From positions 62,001 to 126,000 of the forward strand of contig JANSWO010000003.1 in the NCBI GenBank assembly GCA_024743435.1: a stretch of 64,000 bases of DNA. Direction: 5' to 3'. Below the pieces are notes generated by a model. It ran no database searches and was not told the origin of the DNA. It saw nothing but the letters and a program-made list of their open reading frames with translations. This document shows, piece by piece, positions 8,523-16,892 of the stretch (positions are counted from its first letter, which is position 1; each line of letters begins with the position of its first letter). Source of the stretch: Pseudomonadaceae bacterium. Lineage in GTDB: Bacteria; Pseudomonadota; Gammaproteobacteria; Pseudomonadales; Azotimanducaceae. The position numbers and the translations under genes are program-made.

Positions 8523-9805
8523 TGCATCTGCTCCAGCAGGGTGCGAGCGCTCGCCAGTCGAACACACAACGTCAGTATGTCGAGGCTGGTGGCTACATCA
8601 GCCAATGGCGCATAGGTGGGTGCTATACGTATGTTTCGATCCCGCGGGTCGTCGCCATAGGGGAACGTTGCGCCGGCGGGCGTCAGCGTAACACCCGCGC
8701 CCGCCGCCATGGCAATTATCTTGCGCGCAAGGCCAGGCATGACATCAAGCGAGACAAAATAGCCGCCGTTGGGTTTGGTCCAACTGGCGATGCCTAGATC
8801 CGCCAGTTCCTGACTCAGCTTCTCCTCCACGCACGCAAATTTGGGCGCAAGGAGCTCAGCATGTTTGGCCATATGTTCACGGAGTCGACCGCCCAGGAAG
8901 CGAGCGTGGCGCAGTTGATTCACCTTGTCTGGCCCGACCGTCATGGTGCTCAGTCGTTTCACGATGGCCGCGTTGCCGTGCTCGCCACTGGCCACGAAGG
9001 CGACGCCGGCGCCGGCGAACGTGATTTTTGAAGTCGAGGCGAACTGGACAATATGATCGCTCGTTCCAGCCGCTGCAGCGGCGCTGTGGATCGACGCGAG
9101 TTCGTCATGCGGTTCCGCAAAGTCATGCACCGCGTAGGCGTTGTCCCAGAGCACCAGGAAATTGTCGGCGGCAGCCGAAGCTGGCAGCTGCGCCATCTGC
9201 TCGACCGTCTCGGCGCTGTAGGTCACGCCGGTGGGATTGGAGTACTTTGGCACGTTCCAGATACCCACGACGTTGGGGTCGGCGACGGCGCGAGCGACTT
9301 GAGCCATGTCCGGCCCTGTCTCGGTCATATCAACGCAGCGCATGGCCAAACCAAGTTCTTCGCATACGGTGAAGTGGCGGTCATAGCCTGGTACCGGACA
9401 CAAAATCGTTGGTGACTCAGCCTCGGCCCAGGGTATTAGATTGCCGAGTCCCTGATGCAGGGCCAGTTCCAGCGTGATGAACATAAGCTGCAGGGATGAA
9501 TTGCCACCGGCGATGATAGCGTCGGCGGGCGTGTCCATCAGCTCCGCGCCGAGTGCGCGAGTCTCGGGCAAACCGAGCAAGCCGCCGTAATTGCGGACGT
9601 CTGTTCCATCGCTGGCCATGTAGTCGCCCGCTAACACGCCGTCCAGTGCATCCGAGAGCGCCAGTTGTTGCGCATCCGGCTTGCCACGAGTGAGGTCCAG
9701 CTTAAGGTTGTTCCCCTGTAGCCGCTCGTAGGCTGTGCTGAGTTCCTCGATCAGTTGCGCAAGCTCAGCGGCGCTCAAGGATTTCATGGTCATGTCGTTG
9801 CACAT
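8519..9805 (-). CDS. Aminotransferase class I/II, MocR-like aspartate aminotransferase family
   Basis: 428-aa fold-type I aminotransferase. It begins with the family signature DLTRGKPDAQQL and has the PLP lysine in FASTSKITFAG. This matches the distinct family (Pfam Aminotran_MocR) that includes actinobacterial type Ic aspartate aminotransferases, which make oxaloacetate and glutamate from aspartate and 2-oxoglutarate. There is no HTH domain, so it is not a MocR regulator. Several ATG codons cluster at the start (9805, 9793, 9787) and no Shine-Dalgarno clearly chooses between them. It is translationally coupled to the helicase gene. Confidence 0.84.
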   Translation of the reverse strand: MCNDMTMKSLSAAELAQLIEELSTAYERLQGNNLKLDLTRGKPDAQQLALSDALDGVLAGDYMASDGTDVRNYGGLLGLPETRALGAELMDTPADAIIAGGNSSLQLMFITLELALHQGLGNLIPWAEAESPTILCPVPGYDRHFTVCEELGLAMRCVDMTETGPDMAQVARAVADPNVVGIWNVPKYSNPTGVTYSAETVEQMAQLPASAAADNFLVLWDNAYAVHDFAEPHDELASIHSAAAAAGTSDHIVQFASTSKITFAGAGVAFVASGEHGNAAIVKRLSTMTVGPDKVNQLRHARFLGGRLREHMAKHAELLAPKFACVEEKLSQELADLGIASWTKPNGGYFVSLDVMPGLARKIIAMAAGAGVTLTPAGATFPYGDDPRDRNIRIAPTYAPLADVATSLDILTLCVRLASARTLLEQMQ

Positions 9806-9866
9806 CGAAAGTGAATGAAAAAGGAAAGCTCAGCTTGTTGGCTTGTTTGCTCAGATGGGGTCATGG

Positions 9867-10823
9867 CTACTGACTTCCCGCAAGGCCCATCGCCTCATCC
9901 AGCCCGAGCATGATATTCAAATTTTGCACAGCGGCGCCGCCCGCGCCTTTACCGAGGTTGTCGTAGCGCGCGGTGACCAGTGTGTTGCGGGCATCGCCGG
10001 AGACCAGAAGATCCATGGCATTGCTGCCGTTGTTGAGCGTGGGGTCCAGGAATGGCTCCTTCTCGGTGTCGAGTCGGTTCACGCGAATGAACGCTTCGTC
10101 GTCATAGCGCGAGCCCAGGCAGTCGAATGCTCTGGCGGCGTCTACGCCAGGCAGCGGAATGTGCACCAACATGCCTTTGTAGTAGCCACAAACCGTCGGC
10201 ACGAATACCGGTGCGTGTTGCAAACCCGAGTACTGCTGCATTTCCGGCACGTGTTTATGGCTCAGGGTCAGCGCGTACGGTTGAGCCGACAGAGAATCAT
10301 CCACACTCGCGTCGCGCGCTTCGTAGCGTTCGATCATCTGCCGGCCGCCGCCGGAATAGCCGGAGATTGCGTGTACGGTGAGGCGGGCGCTTGGCTGGAG
10401 CAGATTGTCGTCCAGCAACGCCCGGACCGTCAGGATGAACCCCTGGGGGTAGCAACCCGGATTGCTGACGTGCCGGTTGCTGGCAATCAACGCGCGCTGC
10501 TCGGGGTTTAACTCCGGCAGGCCGTAGGCGAATTTCGAGTTCGTTCGGTGCGCCGTGCTGGCATCGAGTAGCCGTGTGTCTGATTCTGTCACGAGCTGCG
10601 CGGACTCCCGTGCAGCGTCGTCGGGCAAGCACAATATGGCGATGTCAGCATCGTTCAGAAGGCGAGCGCGAGCTTGCGGGTCCTTGCGCTCAGCCGTCTC
10701 AATCTCGAGCAGGCGAATATCCGTGCGATCCTTGAGCAAGGCGTGAATGTCCAGGCCTGTGGTACCGGCCTGGCCGTCGATGAAGACGGTTGCTATTGGT
10801 GCTTGATCGCTTGCCGCTGACAT
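9867..10823 (-). CDS. argC: N-acetyl-gamma-glutamyl-phosphate reductase, short (type 2) form
   Basis: 318 aa. An NADP-binding Rossmann start (VFIDGQAGTTG) and the catalytic cysteine in NPGCYPQG (about C124) identify ArgC, which reduces N-acetylglutamyl phosphate to the semialdehyde in arginine synthesis. The length and the STAHRTN motif fit the short ArgC type rather than the ~345-aa E. coli form. The ATG at 10823 is chosen because the upstream in-frame extension is basic, repetitive and unlike the family. No other arg gene is in the window. Confidence 0.92.
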   Translation of the reverse strand: MSAASDQAPIATVFIDGQAGTTGLDIHALLKDRTDIRLLEIETAERKDPQARARLLNDADIAILCLPDDAARESAQLVTESDTRLLDASTAHRTNSKFAYGLPELNPEQRALIASNRHVSNPGCYPQGFILTVRALLDDNLLQPSARLTVHAISGYSGGGRQMIERYEARDASVDDSLSAQPYALTLSHKHVPEMQQYSGLQHAPVFVPTVCGYYKGMLVHIPLPGVDAARAFDCLGSRYDDEAFIRVNRLDTEKEPFLDPTLNNGSNAMDLLVSGDARNTLVTARYDNLGKGAGGAAVQNLNIMLGLDEAMGLAGSQ

Positions 10824-11044
10824 CGCTGCTGTCTTCTGTTGGTTGCTGTCTTGGTTAACGTTCCGAAATGCCGCCGCCCGGGTTCGCGTCGATCGCGTCG
10901 GCAAGGCGGAAAATGGCGCGGAAGTATAGCGAAATCCTGCCGGCGCCACCGACGCCGTGTCAGCATGACGTCTGGATTGCTAGACGCCTGTTGGCCTTGT
11001 GGGGCACCCTTGTCGCTCGGTAAGGACTGACAACGAGGGATGCG

Positions 11045-11776
11045 ATGTACGAGTTGCACTACTGGCCGACGCCAAACGGCAAAAAGGTCACGATTCTGCT
11101 CGAGGAGCTTGGCGTGCCGTACGACGTGGTGCCCTGCAACATTGGCCGTGGTGATCAGTTCCAGGACGATTTCCTGGCGTTCTCTCCGAACAACCGCATG
11201 CCGGCTTTGCTGGACACGCAGCCGCTCGATGGCGGTTCGCCCCTTGGCGTCTTCGAATCCGGCGCGATCATGATCTATCTGGCCGACAAAGAGCGCCGGT
11301 TCATTGCGCCGGCCAGTGATGCCCGTGGACGTAACTCGGTGGTGCAATGGGTGATGTGGCAGATGGCCAACCAGGGGCCAAAAACCGGAGAGCGCGGCCA
11401 CTTTCACCGATTGGGCGAGGAGGCTGGTGACCAAAGCTACGCCCGTCGCCGCTTCGATGACGAGGTGAATCGCTGCTATGGCGTGCTGAATTACGCGCTT
11501 TCCCGTTCACAGTACGTCGCCTCGGACGACTACTCGATTGCCGACATGATCTGTTATCCGTGGACCGTCGGGTGGCAGCAGCAAGGCCAGGACATCGACG
11601 AGTTCCCCCATTTCAAACGCTGGTTCGAAGCGCTCAGTGCTCGGGATGCGGTGGTTCGCGGGATGGCGGTGGGCAGTGATATGGGCGAGGACTACAGCAA
11701 GCTGTCAGCCGAGGAAATCGAACGCCGTAAGGCGCTGCTGTACAACCAGCGGGCGCGCCCCGTTCGAGCGAGTTGA
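11045..11776 (+). CDS. Glutathione S-transferase, nu-class (YfcG/YghU-like)
   Basis: 243 aa with an N-terminal thioredoxin-like domain (YELHYWPTPNGKK..., PNNRMPALLD, ESGAIMIYLA) and an all-helical C-terminal domain. The pattern resembles YfcG/YghU and Ure2p-like enzymes, which act as disulfide-bond reductases with glutathione more than as classical conjugating transferases. GAGGG lies 5 bp before the ATG. The stop overlaps a TTG of the next frame, so it is first in an operon with the thioredoxin-fused protein and the selenoprotein; that context supports a thiol/redox role. Confidence 0.9.
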   Translation: MYELHYWPTPNGKKVTILLEELGVPYDVVPCNIGRGDQFQDDFLAFSPNNRMPALLDTQPLDGGSPLGVFESGAIMIYLADKERRFIAPASDARGRNSVVQWVMWQMANQGPKTGERGHFHRLGEEAGDQSYARRRFDDEVNRCYGVLNYALSRSQYVASDDYSIADMICYPWTVGWQQQGQDIDEFPHFKRWFEALSARDAVVRGMAVGSDMGEDYSKLSAEEIERRKALLYNQRARPVRAS

Positions 11777-11781
11777 TTGAC

Positions 11782-13314
11782 ATGCCGAATGCAAAAGCCT
11801 TCAGCATCGGCGATGTGACGTTTGATCCCGCTGGCGATGCGCTCGTGGTGTTCGTCAAGGAAGATTGCCCGACGTGCAATGACGTCATGCCACTGCTGGC
11901 GCACTGGCTCCGCTGCGAGCTCTCTATACCATTGCTGGTTATTGGCCAGACCAGCGACGGCAATGCCGCGTTGCAAGCTCGCTATGACCTCGAGCAACCA
12001 TTGCTGGACGATTCCAGCCTCGCCATCTCCTTTGCCTGGGACATTGAAACGGTGCCGACGCTCGTCCGCACCGGCAGCCAGGCACGCGTGCTCGAGGGGT
12101 TTGTGCGTGATGAGTGGCAGGCGTTAGCAGCCGACGCAGGCTTGCCGGACTACGATTACTCGACACTCCCTGCCTGGCGGCCTGGATGTGGCTCGTTGTC
12201 CGTTGACCCGCAACACTATGATCGATTGCGCGCCGAAGCCGATGGCAGCCCGATTCGCGCCCGGAAAGTCGACATTGGTGCGTCCGACGATGAGATGGAG
12301 TTTCTGTTTGATGCCGGCTTCACCGATGGATTGCCGGTGGTGCCGCCGACACCCGAGCGGGTGCTACGGATGCTCGATGGCATAGACCGGGACCCTCAGG
12401 ACATTGTCGCCTGCGTGCCACCTAATCTGGCGGACGTGACGCTCGAGAAGATCGCGATTAACGCGGTGATGGCGGGCTGCAAACCGGAGTACCTGCCCGT
12501 CGTGGTCGCGGCGGTAGAGGCGGTATGTACGGACGATTTCAACATCCACGGCGTTATGGCGACCACGATGGGCGCAGCGCCTGTGCTCGTGGTCAATGGA
12601 CCGATTCGCCAGCGAATCGGCATGAATATGGGCATGGGAGCGCTCGGGCAAGGCAACCGCGCTAATGCCACCATTGGCCGCGCCGTGCGCCTGGTGGTCA
12701 GAAACATCGGTGGCGCAGTGCCCGGCGGCACGGAGCGATCAACGCTTGGCTCGCCCCTCAAGTTCACGATGTGCTTCGCCGAATGGGAGGAGCGCAGCCC
12801 CTGGGAGCCATTGCACGTGGAACGCGGCTTCGAGCCGGATGACTCGGTGGTCACCGTGTTCGGCATGAGTAGCGGCCCAACCTATATGGTGGATCAGGAC
12901 TCACGCAGCGCCAGTCAGCTGGCTGGCAGCTTCGGGCTTTGCCTTAAAACAGCGTTCCATCCCCGAGCCCACAGCGCGACCGATACGCTGATTGTGGTGT
13001 GTCCAGAGCACGTGGACACGCTGATCCGTGATGGTTACAGCAAGGCTGACATTCGCGCGCGAATCAAAGAGGTCAGTGACGCACGGCTAGGGGACCTCGT
13101 GGAGGATGATCTGTCCGGGGTAGGGCTCAAACGCGACAAGGCGGCCGCGATTCCCGAGGAAAAACTGGATCGGATTGTGCCCAAGTTTGCCGAACCCGAG
13201 CATATCGCTCTTGTGGTGGCTGGCTCGGATGCCGGTAAGTTCTCGGGTGCCTTTCACGGCTGGGTCCGCGGTCCGATGGGCACAATCCCCGTGTCAAAGA
13301 AGATCAACGCCTGA
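11782..13314 (+). CDS. Thioredoxin-like domain fused to a conserved domain of unknown function; partner of UGSC selenoprotein
   Basis: 510 aa. Residues 1-120 look like a thioredoxin fold with an active-site C29-P-T-C32 (KEDCPTCND) and a cis-Pro-like VPT at about residue 93. After a linker with PGCGS, a domain of about 340 residues begins at FDAGFTDGLPVVPPTPERV and contains conserved-looking CVPPN, AGCKPEY, EAVCTDD, a Gly/Met-rich stretch (GMNMGMGALGQG) and a Gly-rich end (SDAGKFSGAFHGW). I do not recognise a function for this second domain. The ATG at 11782 is taken as the start; a TTG nine bases upstream overlapping the GST stop is an alternative. The gene 110 bp downstream encodes a UGSC-family selenoprotein, so the two may exchange electrons; that is inference. 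Confidence 0.8.
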   Translation: MPNAKAFSIGDVTFDPAGDALVVFVKEDCPTCNDVMPLLAHWLRCELSIPLLVIGQTSDGNAALQARYDLEQPLLDDSSLAISFAWDIETVPTLVRTGSQARVLEGFVRDEWQALAADAGLPDYDYSTLPAWRPGCGSLSVDPQHYDRLRAEADGSPIRARKVDIGASDDEMEFLFDAGFTDGLPVVPPTPERVLRMLDGIDRDPQDIVACVPPNLADVTLEKIAINAVMAGCKPEYLPVVVAAVEAVCTDDFNIHGVMATTMGAAPVLVVNGPIRQRIGMNMGMGALGQGNRANATIGRAVRLVVRNIGGAVPGGTERSTLGSPLKFTMCFAEWEERSPWEPLHVERGFEPDDSVVTVFGMSSGPTYMVDQDSRSASQLAGSFGLCLKTAFHPRAHSATDTLIVVCPEHVDTLIRDGYSKADIRARIKEVSDARLGDLVEDDLSGVGLKRDKAAAIPEEKLDRIVPKFAEPEHIALVVAGSDAGKFSGAFHGWVRGPMGTIPVSKKINA

Positions 13315-13423
13315 CGGTTAGCCCGCCGAGCGATCGCTTGGCCGCGAACACGAGTTGAACAACGCCGCATTGCTGGTTAGGTTGAAGCGGCATACAACGA
13401 TTCAATTGTTGAGGATTTGGACC

Positions 13424-13963
13424 ATGACCACCATTTTGGACCCGACGGATGAACGCGTACCCGTCGCGCGGCAGTTGAGCCCGCGCCCTGCGCAACTGGC
13501 CGGCTCAGTGGCCCTGCTCGATATCGCCAAGCCGCGAGGCAACGTGCTGCTTGACCGCTTGTCGGAGCGGCTTGGGCAGCTGGCGCCGAACATCACGATC
13601 AACCGCTATACAAAGCCAACCTTTACCAAGCCGGCGCCGATTGATCTGCGTCAGCAGATTGCTGCGGAAAACCAGTTAGTCGTTGAAGCCTTAGCCGACT
13701 GAGGCTCCTGTACCACGTGCAGTTTGCATGACACGGTATGGTTTGAAGTTCAGGGCATTCCCGCGGTGAGCATTGCTTCCAGCGAGTTTGTCGAAGCCGC
13801 GAGCACGCAAGCCGATTCGCTCGGATTGAGTGACGCGAAGCGAGTGTTTGTCGATCATCCGATTCAGGATGCAACGGATACGGAGATGCGTGAAAAGGCA
13901 GATGCGATTGTCGCTGATGTCATTGCTGCGCTGACGACCTCCGAGCCGCTCGGCGGGAGTTAG
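13424..13963 (+). CDS. UGSC-family selenoprotein; in-frame TGA (13700-13702) read as selenocysteine
   Basis: A single 179-residue protein is proposed across an internal TGA. Codons before it (ATG 13424, with GAGG nine bases upstream) and after it (to TAG at 13961-13963) are in the same frame. The junction reads A-D-U-G-S-C-T-T-C-S, the defining UGSC motif of a small family whose first motif residue is Sec or Cys. The N-terminal half (LDPTDERVPVA..., GSVALLDIAKPRGN, LLDRLSERL) and C-terminal half (HDTVWFEVQGIPAVSIASSEF) both look like one conserved fold. Sec is residue 93, with Cys at 96 and 99. A hairpin at 13708-13741 fits a bacterial SECIS. Standard gene callers would split or truncate this gene. 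The function is unknown; a redox role is inferred from Sec and from the GST and thioredoxin neighbours. SelA/SelB/SelC/SelD are not in the window and must exist elsewhere for the reading to hold. Confidence 0.87.
13708..13741 (+). promoter_or_regulatory. Bacterial SECIS-like hairpin after the Sec TGA
   Basis: A lower stem of 7 pairs (13708-13714 with 13735-13741, three G-U) and an upper stem of 5 pairs (13716-13720 with 13726-13730) enclose a 5-nt apical loop AGTTT (13721-13725). The loop begins 18 nt after the TGA and has a G in its second position. Both features agree with the bacterial SECIS pattern bound by SelB (loop about 16-37 nt from the UGA, G among the first loop bases). The fold was done by hand, without energy calculation. 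Confidence 0.65.
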
Positions 13964-14040
13964 TGCGTAGCGCCCACGGTTTCTTGCTGGGGATGCCCGT
14001 AGATAAATGTTAACGAGCGAGCGACAGCGAGGGGAGGGTG

Positions 14041-14418
14041 ATGGCGACAATTCTTAGGGTTCTGCTGGTGTTGCTCGCCGGTTTCTTCCTGCTTATGGGA
14101 GTCTATTTCGTCAGCGCGCCAATGGCGGCGCAGGAGCTGTTTGCGATTGAGCCGGTCGGATCGCTTGGTCTCAACACCATTCGCGGCGACCTTGGTGGCC
14201 TGTTTCTCGCTTTTGGCGCGTTCGCAGGCCTTGGTTTGCGCAAGCCCTCAGCAGCGTGGTTGCCTGCTCTCGCGGTCATCATGCTCACCATTGCCCTAGG
14301 CCGTGTCACGGGGCTCATAGTGGATGGTTTCAATTCGCAAGCCGTCGTTCTGTTGGCGGTCGAGGTCGCGACCGCAGCACTCGCGCTCGGCGCACATCGG
14401 TTGCTGCCGGATCGCTAA
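14041..14418 (+). CDS. Small membrane protein, DUF4345-like
   Basis: 125 aa with four hydrophobic segments (about residues 5-25, 42-65, 75-95 and 100-120). The RGDLGGLFLAFGAFAGLGLRKP segment and the overall spacing resemble DUF4345-family membrane proteins of unknown role. GGGGAGGG lies just upstream of the ATG. It is 77 bp downstream of the selenoprotein on the same strand and may belong to that operon. Confidence 0.7.
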   Translation: MATILRVLLVLLAGFFLLMGVYFVSAPMAAQELFAIEPVGSLGLNTIRGDLGGLFLAFGAFAGLGLRKPSAAWLPALAVIMLTIALGRVTGLIVDGFNSQAVVLLAVEVATAALALGAHRLLPDR

Positions 14419-14423
14419 CCGGC

Positions 14424-15239
14424 TCAGGGCGCGGCGGGTGGCGGTAGCGCGGCCCATTTGAGATAGCTGCGTAGCGCCAGCCATGCCAACCACAGAGCGC
14501 CCGCCGGCACGAGCAAAGTCTGCACGACAAACAGAACCATCAGATTGACCAGTTCGCCGATCGCGGCTTCCGCCTTGGCCGCGAGACTCTCGATGCTGGC
14601 TTTCAAATTGAACTGATCAGCAAAGCCGCTGAGTCGGTCGAGCATAGAGGTCTCTGCAGGGGGTTCTACGTCGTATTCAGCGACGGCCTCGGAAGTAGCC
14701 TGCAACACGGCGAAGGCCTGCTCCTGACGTTCGTCCAGAAACGCGCTTGAGAAGGCGACGTTTGCCAATAGGACCATGGCGAATAGAAAGCGTGCGAACA
14801 GCACGACGCCGCACAGCCGAATGATCCAACTGGACCCAGGAATCAAACTGGGCCGCCACAGTTCGATGATCGTGAGTGTGGCCGCGATGGTGAGTGCGAT
14901 ATTGACGATTTGACTGGAAAACACTTCCGCGAGCAGCATCTGTGTGCCGATGGAACCTACGGCAACCAGCATCAAGCCGGAAAAGCGCTCGATGAGATCG
15001 TTTAGCGGGTCCAGTGCTTCTCCTGGGGTCAGCGTGACGCCCACACCTGCTGGTTGCAGCGCAACCTCGGTGCCTTGCATCGCGCTAATGCCCGAGTTTA
15101 GGGTTCGCGCAATGGCGAAGGCAGAGAGCGCCTGGGTGAGCAGATTGTCGGATCGCTCAGTCGCAAAACGGTCCAAACCGCCATGCCAGGAGAGCGCCGT
15201 AAAAGCGATGAGAGCGAGGGACAGCAGGGCCTTTGCCAT
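14424..15239 (-). CDS. Membrane protein of unknown function
   Basis: 271 aa. The N-terminal hydrophobic stretch MAKALLSLALIAFTALSW could be a signal peptide or first membrane helix. Further hydrophobic segments lie at about residues 90-115, 120-140, 145-175 and at the C-terminus (LMVLFVVQTLLVPAGALWLAW), just before a short tail with proline repeats. I do not recognise a family. The ATG at 15239 is chosen because it starts the hydrophobic segment; an upstream in-frame start would add nine residues. It lies 84 bp downstream of another unknown gene on the same strand and faces the DUF4345-like gene tail to tail with a 5-bp gap. Confidence 0.65.
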   Translation of the reverse strand: MAKALLSLALIAFTALSWHGGLDRFATERSDNLLTQALSAFAIARTLNSGISAMQGTEVALQPAGVGVTLTPGEALDPLNDLIERFSGLMLVAVGSIGTQMLLAEVFSSQIVNIALTIAATLTIIELWRPSLIPGSSWIIRLCGVVLFARFLFAMVLLANVAFSSAFLDERQEQAFAVLQATSEAVAEYDVEPPAETSMLDRLSGFADQFNLKASIESLAAKAEAAIGELVNLMVLFVVQTLLVPAGALWLAWLALRSYLKWAALPPPAAP

Positions 15240-15323
15240 GGCGAAGCTCCGTGCACAAAGATGCAAGCTTACCTTTTGCGACGCGCGCAGTACGCCAGCG
15301 GCGTTGTGCGAGTGTGAACTCGC

Positions 15324-15920
15324 CTAGCTCGCCAGTGCCTGGCTGTCGCCGCGGGCGAGATCGACGAACAGTGATTCAAGCTTCTCGTGAACCACGGTTG
15401 TAATGCTGTTGCGATCCAGCTCTGACAGGTTGCCGAGCTTCGGTAGCCGCAGGCGGTGCAGGTGCAGCACGGGCCAGGATTGTTCCAGCTCGCGGAGGTC
15501 GCCCTTGATCAGCACGGGCAGAAATGGATCTTCGTCGGAGCGTTTACGCATGATCACGCGCATGCCGGCCTCGAACGGCACAACCTTGGAATTCAGGCTG
15601 CGATCCGCACCCCCGTTTGTGAGGTAGAGGCCCGGCTTGCCGATCAAGCCACCCGGAATGACCAGCAGGCCGGTGCGAGCAACGGCAGACGTATCGACGT
15701 TATTGTAGGTGTCGTGGAAGGCACCGGGGTCCGGCAGAATGACCAGCTTGCGCTGCCACTCCTGGGGAAAATACATGTTGTAGGTGGTGTACAGCTGCCC
15801 AACAGACGGTGAGTAAACACACAGGGTGGTCTCGAACTGCAGAACAAAATCGGTGGCACGGTCGCGCTGGGCGAAGTCGTCTAGGTCCCAGGCCAGGTCG
15901 GGGTTATGTGGTAAGTCCAT
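15324..15920 (-). CDS. Hypothetical protein, soluble
   Basis: 198 aa with no signal peptide or membrane segment. Asp-rich N-terminus (DLAWDLDDFAQRD), central aromatic-rich YTTYNMYFPQEW and hydrophobic strand-like GLLVIPGG. I do not recognise a family. GGAG six bases before the ATG and good codon composition support it as real. It is probably co-transcribed with the downstream membrane-protein gene. Confidence 0.65.
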   Translation of the reverse strand: MDLPHNPDLAWDLDDFAQRDRATDFVLQFETTLCVYSPSVGQLYTTYNMYFPQEWQRKLVILPDPGAFHDTYNNVDTSAVARTGLLVIPGGLIGKPGLYLTNGGADRSLNSKVVPFEAGMRVIMRKRSDEDPFLPVLIKGDLRELEQSWPVLHLHRLRLPKLGNLSELDRNSITTVVHEKLESLFVDLARGDSQALAS

Positions 15921-16085
15921 GTTCGCTCCGAATCAATCTCGGCGCCGCATGTCGATCTGTGCCCTGTATCGACGCACGATGCCTGTCTGAACCCATCCGG
16001 GTTCATTCGCTGTGGAGGCCACGGTAGCCAACCTTGTGCGGATGGGGCGTGATTTGCGTCACAGCGGTGAGATTGAGCCAGCGGC

Positions 16086-16742
16086 TTACGCGCCCAGGCT
16101 ATTGAACCAGTTGGAAATGTCGGCGATCTCCGCGGCGTTTACCTCGTGACCCATCGCGTACTCATGCCATTCGAGCTTGTAGCCAAGCTCGAGGAGCGCC
16201 TCGCGCGCGCCAACGGCCCGAGCGATCGGCAGCACCGGGTCCTGCAGGCCGTGAGCCATGAAAATGGGTACGTCGATCGATGCGAAGCTGATTTCGTTGG
16301 TCAGGTTCTCCACATCGTGCACGTAGGTGGACAGTGCCAGAATGCCGGCGAGTGCGTCGGTGTGGCGCAGGCCGAGATGGCTGGCAATCACCCCACCCTG
16401 GGAAAATCCGGCCACCACGATCTGGCTGGGTTTCATGCCACGGCTTTCTTCTCGCTCAACAACAGACGCCAGTGCCTGGGATGACTCGCGAATATCATCT
16501 GCGCCCACTAGCGGGTTCGACAGATCAATGTCATACCACGCGCGCATTTCCATGCCGCCATTGATCGTGACCGGCCGCATGGGGGCATTTGGAAACACGA
16601 AGCGCGTTGCCCGGTTTAAGGTCAGCATCGGGACGATCGGTGCGAAGTCGTTGGCATCCGCACCCAGGCCATGTAACCAGATGACGCTCATCTGCGGATT
16701 GTCACCGGTTTCGGTTTCCAGACATTCGAGCGTGTCAGCCAT
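16086..16742 (-). CDS. Carboxylesterase/lysophospholipase, alpha/beta hydrolase (EstB/APT1 type)
   Basis: 218 aa, the normal size for the phospholipase/carboxylesterase family. The catalytic triad is visible: Ser in VAGFSQGG, Asp in HGLQDPVLP and His in YAMGHEVNA. An oxyanion-hole HGLGAD sits at residues 25-30. These enzymes hydrolyse short-chain esters or lysophospholipids in the cytoplasm. It is divergent from the ABC exporter gene with about 150 bp between their starts. Confidence 0.92.
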   Translation of the reverse strand: MADTLECLETETGDNPQMSVIWLHGLGADANDFAPIVPMLTLNRATRFVFPNAPMRPVTINGGMEMRAWYDIDLSNPLVGADDIRESSQALASVVEREESRGMKPSQIVVAGFSQGGVIASHLGLRHTDALAGILALSTYVHDVENLTNEISFASIDVPIFMAHGLQDPVLPIARAVGAREALLELGYKLEWHEYAMGHEVNAAEIADISNWFNSLGA

Positions 16743-16892
16743 CGTGCATTGCCTCGCTATGCATTGGTTTTGTCTGTCAGGGATAGTGTGAAGCCCTGAT
16801 CAGCTCAGATCGCGCACAGATGCGCAGAGATTACCGGCCTCGCGTGGGTATTCGCGCGGGCAAATGTCGCTCTGCCTGAGCATAATGGCGCC

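Noticed and set aside
13424-13702. Reading the gene as a 92-residue protein ending at the TGA, or as a pseudogene
   Set aside because: Frame, composition and family similarity continue past the TGA, the codon sits exactly at the UGSC motif, and a SECIS-like hairpin follows; a random nonsense change would be a poor explanation.
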